Origin: Methanobacteriota archaeon
GTDB lineage: Archaea; Thermoplasmatota; Poseidoniia; Poseidoniales; Poseidoniaceae
Length of the DNA stretch: 64,000 nucleotides
Direction of reading: 5' to 3'
NCBI GenBank assembly: GCA_004195635.1
Contig: PSPT01000001.1
Span: forward strand, 1 to 64,000
Position 1 is the first letter of the stretch. Every line of letters begins with the position of its first letter. The notes under the pieces are model-generated. The model searched no databases. It worked only from the letters and a program-made list of their open reading frames with translations, and was not told the DNA's origin. Below are positions 50,579-61,800 of this stretch, piece by piece. The translations under genes and the position numbers were made by a program.

Positions 50579-51724
50579 ATGGGTGGACTACTAGATAAGG
50601 CTAATCTTGCCGATAATGATGATGACGAACAGGCTACAGATGCTGAAGGTGAGGCAAAAGTAGAACCGGAAGCAACTGGTGGCCTTCTTGCAAAAAGTGG
50701 TACTGAAATAAGCAATGATCCTTCCTCCGGAGTAAGTATTCGTGTTGATGATGACGACGATACTCCTGCTTGGCTAAAATATGGTTCAGTAGTAGGCGTA
50801 TTTCTGCTCATTGGCTTCATCGCTTATCAATTGATGTTAGGATTCAACATGGGTGGTTATTCAATTACTCTAACTGAAATTGAGATTGATGAAAATGACA
50901 ATGCTCTTCGCTTTCAGATTGCTGTCGGCACTCCAATGTTTGGAAGTGTGGCTGGAACCGATGTAAATCTCTCAATATCTTACGGAGAAGATGAAGTATG
51001 GTCTGGAGTAACTACTATTGACCGCAGCCTCAATTGGATAGAAGTTCCATTCGCAGATTTTTACCAAGGCAATTCTAGAGACTCGACTGGTTTCAACGAT
51101 CACACTTATTACACAATAACGGCAACCCAAGGTTCTTCTTCTGATGAATTAAGAATTACTCCACCTCAACAAATGGACCGTACTTTATCCGCAGCAGATA
51201 GCGAGTATATTGAGATGAAGGAAAATGGAGAATGTGACGGAGATACAGATACTACTATGGATCTTTGCCATATAGGGCTTTGGTTCCGCGTCGGAGTTGG
51301 TATTGATGACCCAATTAATGATGGGCTACTTTGGCACATTGATAGCGACTATACAATTGACGCAGTAGTAAAATATAACGGTAATCCTGTACTTACTTTC
51401 CCCCCAATAACCGTTGATGGTGCTAAGTCCTCATGGTCAAGTAGTGCTGAGGTAAATGAAGGTGGGACAATGGTAGAGAATGCATGGATGGGGATGGGTG
51501 GTACAAAATCAGTCCCAGATGTGGCTGAAGGTACATATGTTGAAAGAGACAACTTCTTTGATGATGATGGATGTTATTCTATGACAGTTACTGTCACACA
51601 CAATTCTATCTTTGGCGGTTCATATTCTGTTGATACCGAGGGAATTCACCTATACTGGGTTTACAATGAAAACCGAGGCGATAACGGCCCTTATGAGCCT
51701 AGTGTTGCCTGTGAAGATGTGTAA
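50579..51724 (+). CDS. Anchored extracellular protein, N-terminal acidic tail and single helix
   Basis: A 381-residue protein with reversed topology compared with its neighbours. An acidic cytoplasmic tail of about 68 residues (DNDDDEQATDAEGE) contains two copies of a short GGLL-x-K motif (MGGLLDKANL and TGGLLAKSGT). One membrane helix follows (LKYGSVVGVFLLIGFIAYQL, about 66-88), then about 290 extracellular residues that are beta-rich and end VACEDV. Domain hints include GTDVNLSISYGEDEVW and cysteine pairs, but I do not recognise a family. It follows the PGF-like protein by 127 nt on the same strand and converges with the CARDB-type protein. Confidence 0.68.
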   Translation: MGGLLDKANLADNDDDEQATDAEGEAKVEPEATGGLLAKSGTEISNDPSSGVSIRVDDDDDTPAWLKYGSVVGVFLLIGFIAYQLMLGFNMGGYSITLTEIEIDENDNALRFQIAVGTPMFGSVAGTDVNLSISYGEDEVWSGVTTIDRSLNWIEVPFADFYQGNSRDSTGFNDHTYYTITATQGSSSDELRITPPQQMDRTLSAADSEYIEMKENGECDGDTDTTMDLCHIGLWFRVGVGIDDPINDGLLWHIDSDYTIDAVVKYNGNPVLTFPPITVDGAKSSWSSSAEVNEGGTMVENAWMGMGGTKSVPDVAEGTYVERDNFFDDDGCYSMTVTVTHNSIFGGSYSVDTEGIHLYWVYNENRGDNGPYEPSVACEDV

Positions 51725-51792
51725 TAACGAAGAAATGATATTACTGCTAATTGCAGTCAATGATGTTGAGATTTGCTATTGAGGCCTCGTCT

Positions 51793-53526
51793 TCACTCAA
51801 CCTTTTCTTCCTCTTCAACATCGTCTTCAATAATGCCTTCCTCTTCTTCATCCTCAACTTCATCGAGGTATTCTTTTTGAGATTCTTCCTCTTCCTCGTC
51901 GGAAAAAGCACCCCTTTGTGCCATTACTCCAAGCAAAACTACTCCAATTACTGCTGCTGCTATTAAGGCGATGACCATTCCGTTTCCATCCTCTGCATTG
52001 ACTAATGCATACCAAGAAACAACTTCGGAATCAACACTTGGACTCATTTCACCCAGCCACTCTGATGGTTGTAGAATTGAACAAGATATACCATAATCTC
52101 CTTCCACGCTTCCTCTCCAAGTAAATTCAACCTGCGATACTTGGCCTGCGTTTACTGATACTTCAGGGTAAGCCGGAGAAATATGTGCATCATCCCCCGT
52201 TGTTCTAATGCATTCGAGAGATACTCCTTCTGCTGAGGTTATGCCGGTATTTTCAACTTCGACAGTAACAGTAACTGGTTTATTCACTGAAACACTTGTC
52301 TGATTCACACTTACAGTTTTCACCATTAGGTCAGGTAATTCCATATTTAGTTCACTATATTCTTCTGGTGTAAGTTGCACTTCAGTTGAGATGTTGCCCC
52401 AAGGGCCATTCCAAACCACTAGGACAGTTGCTGCTTCATACCATATTGTGCCGCTGCTATCTTGCAAAGAGATAATTCTTTCAGGCATGCTGATAGAAAA
52501 ATTGCCGGAATCATCGGTAGAACCTTGTTTTGTGAGGCCAAGCCACCCCAGACCGCTAACTAATACTCCCGCTGATTGGAGAGGAGTGTTGATTATTTGT
52601 TCATCAGCAACTACCACCCACTGGTCAACAAATCCACCGGTCCCGGTGCTATCTTGCCATATAATTTCACTATTCCACCCCGCAATAATATCCTCATCGT
52701 CCATACTTCCAATTACTGAACTATTTATTACCGCAATAGAGCCTGTGTCTGCTACAACTACTGGGCCACTCATGTGGATTACAGAATCATCCACAGTTGC
52801 ATTCCCAGCCACTATGATATTAGCCCCGACAATTGACCCCGAATTCATGTCAGCAAGACCTCCTTCTTGGATTTCCATTGTCCATGTTTTTGCACAACAA
52901 TAATACATTCCTTCTTGGACTAGATCTGCTGCATATGAGATATCAGTGTCATCTGCCCAATTTACTACAACGGTTGTGATAACTGGAATTGAATTAGGAT
53001 TATGTGTAAAGTCAACCCAAACATTATCCTCTCCACTTTGGGAAGAATAGTCAATAGTAATTTCACTACCACTGACTGCTTCAGGTGTCTCACCAGATAT
53101 TCCAACAAGGGGTGCGAAAGAAATTAGTTCTTCAGTAAAAGAAATAGTAATGTCAACCTCTCCTCCTTGCCCGTTAAGAGGTATTTGCATTCTTCCATCC
53201 TGAGCATAAAGTTTGAGGCTAGTTGGAGCATTTTGTGCAGTAAGATTTGAGTTAGTCATTTCCAACACACCGCCATCTTCAACCACAATTTTCGCATCAT
53301 CTGCAACATCAATATTACTTCTTATTGTCAACTTCGCTCCACTTGCGATGCTTACTTCACCATCAAAGACACCATCATCAGTCCAAATTTCGTCCGCAGT
53401 AATTGTTATTGATGAACCATCTGAAGGAGGTGTGCCGACGCTTGCATCGGCTAATACGCCCATGCTCATTGAAGAAAATGAAAGTAGTAAAAGCAAAGCG
53501 GTAACGGCAATTGAACTTCTGCGCAT
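51793..53526 (-). CDS. Exported protein with beta-helix-like region, CARDB domain, anchor and very acidic tail
   Basis: A 577-residue surface protein. The signal peptide RRSSIAVTALLLLLSFSSMS starts at ATG 53526; the track adds 64 residues upstream without support. Residues about 35-340 have a right-handed beta-helix flavour (SGAKLTIRSNIDVADDAKIV, NSSVIGSMDDEDIIAG). A CARDB-like domain lies at about 400-500 (SVNKPVTVTVEVENTGITSA). One helix (MVIALIAAAVIGVVLLGVMA, about 515-535) is followed by a cytoplasmic tail that is almost all Asp/Glu (EVEDEEEEGIIEDDVEEEEK). It is convergent with the gene at 50579, and carS follows on the other side on the same strand. No enzyme motif is seen. Confidence 0.78.
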   Translation of the reverse strand: MRRSSIAVTALLLLLSFSSMSMGVLADASVGTPPSDGSSITITADEIWTDDGVFDGEVSIASGAKLTIRSNIDVADDAKIVVEDGGVLEMTNSNLTAQNAPTSLKLYAQDGRMQIPLNGQGGEVDITISFTEELISFAPLVGISGETPEAVSGSEITIDYSSQSGEDNVWVDFTHNPNSIPVITTVVVNWADDTDISYAADLVQEGMYYCCAKTWTMEIQEGGLADMNSGSIVGANIIVAGNATVDDSVIHMSGPVVVADTGSIAVINSSVIGSMDDEDIIAGWNSEIIWQDSTGTGGFVDQWVVVADEQIINTPLQSAGVLVSGLGWLGLTKQGSTDDSGNFSISMPERIISLQDSSGTIWYEAATVLVVWNGPWGNISTEVQLTPEEYSELNMELPDLMVKTVSVNQTSVSVNKPVTVTVEVENTGITSAEGVSLECIRTTGDDAHISPAYPEVSVNAGQVSQVEFTWRGSVEGDYGISCSILQPSEWLGEMSPSVDSEVVSWYALVNAEDGNGMVIALIAAAVIGVVLLGVMAQRGAFSDEEEEESQKEYLDEVEDEEEEGIIEDDVEEEEKVE

Positions 53527-53618
53527 AATGCCTCTTAAGTAACACCTGTTTTTCAATAATCCCCAAGACTTGGCAAGAAAATAGACAATTTGGCTAATTA
53601 GCGTATTGCCACCCACTC

Positions 53619-54290
53619 TTAATACGGAACATCTTTCCAGCCGAGCTTGTATCCAAGAATATTGAAAGCCCTGTGAATAATTGGGGTGAGAATTAGAAGA
53701 CCTAACATCCCAATCCAAACTCCCTCAGCGGAATGATAGGTTGAGGGTAGGAAAATAAGGCCCCCTATGAAAGTAAAGATGGCAAAAGGTAAGGTGTCAA
53801 GTAAGGGTGCCTTACTACTAACACCCCCCTCTCTTTTTAATCCACGTCTGCGTTTCATAAATGAACCTGTACTATCGCCTACAAGGCTAAAAAAGCCGAG
53901 TAAGGTTCCTAAATAGAATGCACTTCCAATCCATCCAAGGTTAAGAAAACTGAATGTGCCAATACCGCTGCCATTAATTGAAATATCAATAAATGGAGCG
54001 TTGGTCAAATCGTTGCCACTAACTAACCAAACCATAAAAATGGCGAGCAAACCACTGGTTAATGACCCCCCTATTAGTCCATTCCAAGTTTTCCCATCAC
54101 CAAGAACACGATTTCCATCCTTGTGGGTTCTTCCGCCGTCAATAGGCCACGGACCATACCCTGTTTTAGGAAGCCATTTTCCCCACATCATTGCAAAGGT
54201 GTTGACCAAATAACCTGGTAAATAAAGCCACAGGACACAAAGAACCAATGTGAATATTCCGAGTTCTTCAAGGCTAACTAAACCCTCCAT
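53619..54290 (-). CDS. carS: CDP-archaeol synthase
   Basis: A 223-residue membrane enzyme that transfers CMP from CTP to unsaturated archaetidic acid, giving CDP-archaeol for polar lipid synthesis. The family landmarks are DGGRTHKDGNRVLGDGKTWN followed by GLIGG, GDSTGSFMKRRRGLKREGG and LLDTLPFAIFTFI, with about five membrane helices. The Asp/Lys pair in LGDGKT and GDSTGSF are the metal and CTP-binding motifs shared with bacterial CdsA. The ATG at 54290 gives a hydrophobic start MEGLVSLEEL; the track begins 21 codons earlier. It diverges from purD. CarS is unique to archaea and supports the taxonomic reading. Confidence 0.92.
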   Translation of the reverse strand: MEGLVSLEELGIFTLVLCVLWLYLPGYLVNTFAMMWGKWLPKTGYGPWPIDGGRTHKDGNRVLGDGKTWNGLIGGSLTSGLLAIFMVWLVSGNDLTNAPFIDISINGSGIGTFSFLNLGWIGSAFYLGTLLGFFSLVGDSTGSFMKRRRGLKREGGVSSKAPLLDTLPFAIFTFIGGLIFLPSTYHSAEGVWIGMLGLLILTPIIHRAFNILGYKLGWKDVPY

Positions 54291-54430
54291 ATTGTGTCCT
54301 ATACTCAAGCAGCCTAAGAGGTAAACCCATTTGAATGATAGATATTGAAGCACATTCTAGATGCTTTTCGAAGCGAAATAAATGAATGATTCGCCACAAT
54401 ACTATTGAGCCATGCCTTTGAGCGCACAAC

Positions 54431-55711
54431 ATGACAGGTGACGAGGGCCGAGTAGTACTTGTTGTTGGGGGGGGTGGGCGCGAACACGCTTTGACCATGT
54501 CCTTAACTTCAAGTCAAAGCGTGTCTGCAGTTCATGTTGCACCAGGTAACGCAGGAACTGCAGCAATCGCAACTAATCATCCAATTTCAGCATCAAATAT
54601 TGATGGAATGCTGGAATTAGCATTAGAATTAGCAGTAGATTTTGTAGTTGTTGGCCCCGAAGCTCCGTTGGTTGCCGGTCTTGCCGACCGATTGCGTGAA
54701 AATGGAATTGCTTGCTTTGGCCCTGATTCAGAAAATGCAATGCTCGAAGGTAGCAAAATAGTTGCCAAACAAGCAATGGCGGATTTGGAAGTCCCTACTG
54801 CAGATTATTTTGTCTTACAAGCTGGTGAGAGTCTTGAGGAAGATATTGAGGAAGCGTTGGATGTTTTTTCTGGAGAACCATGGGTTATCAAAAGAGATGT
54901 TTTGGCTGGTGGGAAAGGAGTTGTAGTTACAGAAAACCGCAATGAAGCAACCAATTTCATCAAATCTTCAATTGAAACCGATGGTGAAGTCTTGGTTGAG
55001 GCATTTCTTGCTGGTGAAGAAGTAAGTATGCTAGTAATAATGGATGAGCATTCAGCCATTTGCCTTCCTCCAAGTCAAGATCATAAGCGAGTTGGAGATG
55101 GTGATTCAGGCCCCAACACTGGTGGAATGGGCGCTTATTGTCCTGCTCCCGTTGTAACTCCCGAAATCAATTCACGAATAATGCAACGAATTGTAATGCC
55201 TATGCATGAAGGTCTTTCTTCGCAAGAAATCCCTTATCGTGGAGTCCTATTTATTGGGCTAATGATCGATGCTGAAGGTAATCCATTTGTGGTTGAATTT
55301 AATGTTCGCTTTGGCGACCCAGAGTGTCAAGTAACTCTACCACTGATTGCTTCTGATTTTGGCGACATGTTATACTGTGCAGCAACTGGAACTTTAGTCG
55401 AACATGAGGATGAGTTTAATGACTTATGCAGCCTTACTGTTGTTTTGGCTTCAGAGGGTTACCCTTCCACGCCGATAAAAGGACGAATGATAACTGGTGA
55501 GGGGATCACATCATCTGGCAATTCGTGGATATCTCATGCAGGTACAAAATTGGTAGATGGCGAATTAATTTCAAATGGCGGGAGAGTTCTTTCATGCACT
55601 GCTATTGGTGGTTCCTTACAAGAGGCTGCCGAACGTGCATATTCCTTAATTGAATCATTAAAATTGGAAGGCTCACATTATCGAAAAGATATCGGCTATC
55701 GCGCACTTTAA
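54431..55711 (+). CDS. purD: Phosphoribosylamine-glycine ligase
   Basis: A 426-residue ATP-grasp enzyme, GAR synthetase, the second step of purine synthesis. Seen are the N-terminal [43 protein letters not shown], the ATP-grasp [19 protein letters not shown], the [20 protein letters not shown] loop and [13 protein letters not shown] with the metal-binding Glu and Asn. It ends normally in [15 protein letters not shown]. It diverges from carS, and aglB begins about 170 nt after its stop. purE is 22 kb upstream, so the purine genes are scattered. Confidence 0.95.
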   Translation: MTGDEGRVVLVVGGGGREHALTMSLTSSQSVSAVHVAPGNAGTAAIATNHPISASNIDGMLELALELAVDFVVVGPEAPLVAGLADRLRENGIACFGPDSENAMLEGSKIVAKQAMADLEVPTADYFVLQAGESLEEDIEEALDVFSGEPWVIKRDVLAGGKGVVVTENRNEATNFIKSSIETDGEVLVEAFLAGEEVSMLVIMDEHSAICLPPSQDHKRVGDGDSGPNTGGMGAYCPAPVVTPEINSRIMQRIVMPMHEGLSSQEIPYRGVLFIGLMIDAEGNPFVVEFNVRFGDPECQVTLPLIASDFGDMLYCAATGTLVEHEDEFNDLCSLTVVLASEGYPSTPIKGRMITGEGITSSGNSWISHAGTKLVDGELISNGGRVLSCTAIGGSLQEAAERAYSLIESLKLEGSHYRKDIGYRAL

Positions 55712-55747
55712 TCGTGCGCCTACGCGAGAGGGATGAAGTTTTTTTTT
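55701..55747 (+). terminator. purD terminator: hairpin across the stop codon plus T9 tract
   Basis: GCGCAC-TTTAATC-GTGCGC (55701-55719) is a six-pair stem whose loop contains the purD TAA. A run of nine T (55739-55747) follows. T-rich tracts are the core archaeal terminator element, so read-through into the aglB gene should be reduced. Confidence 0.6.
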
Positions 55748-55829
55748 CCCAATACTGCCCTTTCGTACTACTGCAATACAATTAGAGCCTTACGGGCAAT
55801 AACAACGGCTAAAAGGGGCAGTTAGTTCG

Positions 55830-55861
55830 CCAGCGTGCTCAGCCTACTGGCTGAACGCTGG
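55830..55861 (+). promoter_or_regulatory. Stable hairpin in the aglB leader
   Basis: CCAGCGT pairs with ACGCTGG and CAGCC with GGCTG, separated by a small internal loop and closed by TACT. The structure ends 17 nt before the ATG at 55879; ACGAGGG in the remaining spacer may be the ribosome site. Placement between the purD T tract and the aglB start suggests a 5' leader control element or RNA-processing signal. Confidence 0.45.
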
Positions 55862-55878
55862 ACCACGAGGGTTCTACT

Positions 55879-58800
55879 ATGGGAGAAAAAAAAATAAACA
55901 GGAATAGTCCGGCATCTTTGTTGGGGTGGCTAATAGCACCCCTAGCAATATTGCTGGCCTTTGCGACAAGCCAAATCATCGGCTTTGAATTGATGGATGA
56001 AGAAGGCACAGTGGGCTTTGGCTTGCTTGCAGTTGCTGCAATTGCAGCAACAATACCTCGCATTTTGCGTGAAAACAATATCCTCTCCCTAGGAAAGACC
56101 CGAACCTCTTTGTTGTTTTTCGCAGTATTTGTACTTGCATCTTTTGGCGTTTCGTCAATAGCTGGCCCACTCGTAGGATTGCTATTCTTTGTGCTTTCTT
56201 TTGTAGGGCACTTGTATGATAAAGGCCTTCGGCATGAAGAATACACAATCCTTACTTTTGCAGTAATTGGATTCTTCTTTGCTCTCGGAGTTGCAGGGAT
56301 GGCAGATACTTGGGCTCCAATTGACTTTGATCTAGATGGTGATGCAATGACTTATGAAAATTTCACCGATCAACATAGAGTGGTTACTGGATTCCTATTC
56401 TTTAGCACATTAATGTTGAGCATCTTAGTGGGCTCAATAATTGCAATTTTGCAACGCGGAGTTATCTTTGCTTCAGGTAGCGGCAGTTGGATGAGTTACT
56501 TGCCAAGTACCGATTCAAAGAATCCTATAAAGAGTGCTTTACCACTTTTATTGGCATTATCTGTTTGGGCTGGTGCACACATCGGCTCATTAGTACACTT
56601 CGGTATTAGCGACGAAATCGTTCGTCTTGGATTAACTGTCGAGGAAGTCTCATATGGTCACATCGGCTTCTTTTGGTCACTTTTCACGGGTATTATTGCC
56701 TGTGTTGTAGCATTATTCTATGCTGAGAGATGGTTTACCCGTGCAATGATATTGAGTTCTGTATGGATTCTTTACACTGCAGGTCTATGGCAAGAACATG
56801 GACTTTACACTGCAGATTGGTTGGAAGGAACTTGGGGTGTTGTCATGTGGGCAGCATTTACTTTCTTTGCTTTCGTAGGTGCTTTCTATCTTGCAAGCCA
56901 TGAAAAATACGGCAATTGGAATATACGTCCAAACTATGACCCAAGCCCAGCTCGCCAATGGTGGTCTGCGCATTGGGTAGGAATAATGGTCTTCTCTGCT
57001 TTCGTAGTTGCACTATGTGTGCGTATTCTATGGAATGTAATTCCAGCAATGAACGCTACTGGTACTGGCGGATGGGACCTTACTGGAGGTTCTGACCCTT
57101 GGTACATGAAGAGAGCCGTTGACTACATAATTGCAAACAATGCTCATTTCATTTTGGATGCAGACCGTGCTTACCCACTTGGGGATATCAATCCTCGTCC
57201 ACCACTATTTACCTGGTCTCTTGCACTTGGAGGGGTTCTCGTTGCTCCATTCATTGGAGAGACTCCTGAAAATGCAGTATGGTGGGGCGTTGCGGCATTA
57301 CCGGCTCTATATGGTTCTCTAACAATACTCCCTATCTTTGCAATGGCCAAAGAACACTTCGGAAAGGGTGCTGGTGTAATCGCAGCATGGTTGATTGCAT
57401 TAATGCCTGGACACGTTAGTCACAGCACTTTCGCTTTAGCAGACCACGATGCTTTCGTATTGTTATTCATGGTACTCGGTTTCCATTATTATTTGAAGGC
57501 AGTAAAGTATGGTGGATTCGCAAGACTTACGCCTGAATCTTCATTGTCTGTAAGTTATGTTAAGACTGCAATATTAGCTGTTATCGCTGAGCGTAAAGCA
57601 GCAGTAAATTATGCTATTTTGGCTGGAGTGTGTATTGGCGTAGTTGCTCTTGGATGGAAAGGTTTCGTTTATGGGCCTGGGATTCTTTTCTTAGCATTCT
57701 TTACTCAAGTTATCTTTAACCTAATTTACCGTAAAGATAGTACAATTCTTACTGTAATTACAATAATGATGTTTGCGACAACTTTTGCTTTGGTATTACC
57801 GGTTTATGCTCATTACCAATTAGGACTAATTTGGGATGCTTCTGGTATGCAGCCGCTATTCTTTATCTTTGGCTTCACACTTGCATTAGGAATAATCGCA
57901 GTTTGCTTCCGCGACAAACCATGGTTACTCGTATTTGGAACTGCTTTCTCAAGTGCAGTTGGAATTGCATTGATTCTTTGGATTCTTCAATTAGCCAATT
58001 TGTACAGTGGTTGGGATATCCTAACAACCGGTGGTTATTATTTCAGTAAGAACAAGATATTCGGAACAATTGCAGAAGCACAGGCTCCACAACGCGGAAT
58101 GCTATTCGCATCTTTCGGACCGATCGTCTTCGTATTGGCTCTTGGATCTGCAGTATTTGGATTATGGAACGGAATAAGAAATAGTAAAGGGCCGCAATTA
58201 ATTCTGGGATTGTGGCTACTTATTGCAGCATACATGGCCTGGAGTGCAGGTCGTTTCGTATTCAATGCAACACCGGCAATGGCAGTTCTTGGAGCATGGG
58301 CAATCGTAATGGTTTGGAACCTATCTGGCGTTGCAAAATTCAAAGAAACATGGAGGCGCAACGGCCTAAGAACTCCTGCAGACAGATTCAAATCTGCTCG
58401 AAAGGCTCTTTGGAAGAATCCTGCATTTGGTGCAGTATTCTTAGTTATGCTTCTACTGATGAGCCAGCACGCTACATATGGCCTTGATGCTGGTATCCCA
58501 CGTGGAGGCGAGGGGGCTGCCGAACTTGATGCTGAATTCCATAACATTGCACCTGATATTCTAAGGTATGATATTTGGGATATGTCTATTCTTGACCATG
58601 AGGATTACGATCCAGCCACAGGAAATATGTGGTATTTGGGCTCTTTTGGTCCAGGATTCAATAGTTATGGTTGGAATGTAGCATATGATTGGATGGCTAA
58701 TCAAGATACAGACCAAGCATTTGGCGAGCGCCCAGCATTCGTATCTTGGTGGGATTATGGATTCCAAGCATTGGCACAAGGACAACATCCTACCGTGTCG

Positions 58801-61800
58801 GACAATTTCCAATCTGGTATTCCCGCATCTGGTAACATGTTGTTATCAAGAAGCCAAGCAGATACAATCGCATTATTCATTTGGCAATTGTCAGATGGTG
58901 ACCAAACATACAACGACAATCGTGTTGGTGAATATGAACTCACTGAGCGCTTTGCCAATGATTTGTCGAAGTATTTAAATGCAGAGCAACTTGCCGAATT
59001 TGAAGAAATCGCAATTTCAATGGATTCTTCTATTGTAGTTGATCGTTCATTTTCAGTTGAAGTTAGCAACCAAGATGCAGTTCTTGCTAAAGGGCAGCAT
59101 CTAGTTAATGGTATACATGATGAGGATGCACCTGTTGTTTGGCAGATTTACCAAAATGAAGAACTGGTAGCATGTACTGGTGGCGATTATGATTGTGATG
59201 GCCCAGCATATGCAAATGAAGATGATGCACGTCGTATTTTTGAAAGCCCAACCTTCATCCGAACTGCTGATGAAAATGTAGTTGGCACCACTCACTATAT
59301 TATTGACGATTACTGGTATACGTCTGATATTGTTGAAGAATTTGAGAGCGTAAGCACTAATCTTCATCGCAAGAATGCTCGCCTAGCATTAACTCGTAAT
59401 TTATTGACAAGTATCCTCTCTGAACAACAATTAGTTGACTTATATGCAGATTTAATGGACAATGAAATGTACCAAGTGCAAAATAGTGAAGGCCTACCTG
59501 GAGAGATTCTAACTCGAAATCATGAAATCCGATACTTCGCAGTTGACAATCGTCTATTCCCAGTCGGTGGCCATTATACTCAAGATCGCTACTATAATTA
59601 TGGGAATCCAACTGGTATTTTCCATGCGCCAACAGGCTTGAGTGGTCAAGACCTTGACCACTTTGTTGATACTGTTTATATGACCGAAAGAGGCTCTTTC
59701 AGTGACGAAATGACTTCTAGCCAATATGATGTCGAGCAAGTATCTGACTTCATGGCTCAGCAAGCAGGGGCAGACTTCGACCCAATTCGATTAATTGATG
59801 TCCGCGTAGATCACCTATCGGCATTCTATGAAACAATGGTTGCAAGAACATACGTTGGCTATGGTGCATCAACCCTTGGTCTTGTTTCTGGTTCCAGTAA
59901 CCCCTCTCCTGCTCAGCACTTTGGACAAACCGGTACGCCTGGTTCAATTCTTTCACAAGCAGTGCCTCTGCCTGCGGCAATGATGAACCATTTTGTTATT
60001 GCAAATTGGTATGGTGCTGGAATTCCAGACGATGTTGACTTCCCAACTGAATCAGCAGATCAACGTTCGATTCAATATGCAAATACAATGGTAAAGATTC
60101 TCAAGTATTACACTGGTACAGAAGTTTGTGGCCAAGTAGAGATGAGTGACAGTGGTGAAGGAATGGATGGCACACGTGTCCTTGTTGAACGCGATGCCTT
60201 TTCTGGAGAGGATGCAGTTGATATGGATAACAATACATATTGGATTCCAATTGCTGCAGTTGATGCTGATGAAAACGGTGATTGGTGTACAACTGTTCCA
60301 GCAGGACATATTCGATTCAGCGCATATGTGGGTGATAACAATCCCGAAATGGACCGTGATGTCATCCGCACCATCGATTATGGAGGCTCATTAGGTGACT
60401 TATTGCTTGTAGATAATACTGCCCGAGAAACAAATCCATTTACTGGACTTCTTGGTGAAGTATCCAATATGACTTGGTTGACCGAATCTCACCTCAATAT
60501 TACTGGGGTTCAAGGACACTCTGGCGAAGCATACCCTACTCCGGTATCGCTTGAAGTAGAAGCATCTGGTGTTAGTGGAATTATCGCTTGGAGTGGACAT
60601 GAAGATTTCAATGGTGTTCCACTCGTAGATACAGAATTTATTCTACGTAACATTTGGAGTGAAACTGATAACCGTACTGTAATGACTACCAATGGTTCAT
60701 TCACTACCGATGAAACAAGAATTGTCCAGGGAACTGGTCAAGTAACTTTCGTTGAATCTGGTGAATTCACAAGTGACGGAATTGCAATTGCCCGAAACTT
60801 TACCGGCAATTTTACGCGTACTTTCACTGATAAGCAATCCTACACAGGTAATGGTACATGGACGGGAACCGGAACTTTAGATATGGTTTGGATAGATGCC
60901 GAAAATGTACTTGCATGTAATGGTACAGGTGAAAATCAAACAATGCCCGAGGAGGAGAGTGTTTGTTTACAAGATGATGGCGAATATTTCCTTGATGGTA
61001 CAATGACTGCTTATGGTCGTTTCACAACCAAAGGTTCAGTTTCATTCACCACACAAATGGAATCTGCAACCTTTGAAGGCAATGGAATCTATGTGGGAAC
61101 TGGAACAATTAATGGGACAGGATTATTTATTGGAATTGGAGAATTCTCTGGTGAAATGGTGGAACCGGGTTCATTCTATGTTACTGGATTAATGCCAGGG
61201 CGCTATAACATGATTGCACAATTAGCAAATGGCCGAGAAATATTGCTTCCTGACCCTGTTGATATTGGATTAGAACCAAGCTTTGACTTAGATATGTCAA
61301 TTCCGGGTTCAATATTCATGGCCGAAGAACTTCATGATATGGAAGGTGAGTTAGTAAGTAATATGACTTTTGAATTACAAGATCTCGGATTAGAAGATTC
61401 GGAAGTAGTTTACATTACTACTGATGAAAATGGTTCCTTTAGTCATGGGCCCTTGCCATCAGGTGACTATTATTATCGATTTGATATTGATTCTGATGGG
61501 TTTTATGAATTGAATAATACTTTCTACGCTATTGGTGACTCGGAGAATTTCACTATTGATTCATCAATACCGACTCATCATGATGTAACAGTTCACATTG
61601 CAAGCACTGTTTGGAATAGTTCAACTGGACAATTTGAAGTATGGGAAAATATAAACCAGACAGTTCTCTTTACTGAATCTTCTTTCCCTGATTTGACTGT
61701 TGAAGCAACATCTGACGCCAACGGAGATTTGTTGGTTGAATTGCCAATGGGCATGTGGATTGCAACCGATTTAGCTGACCCTACCTTCATCCTATATTCT

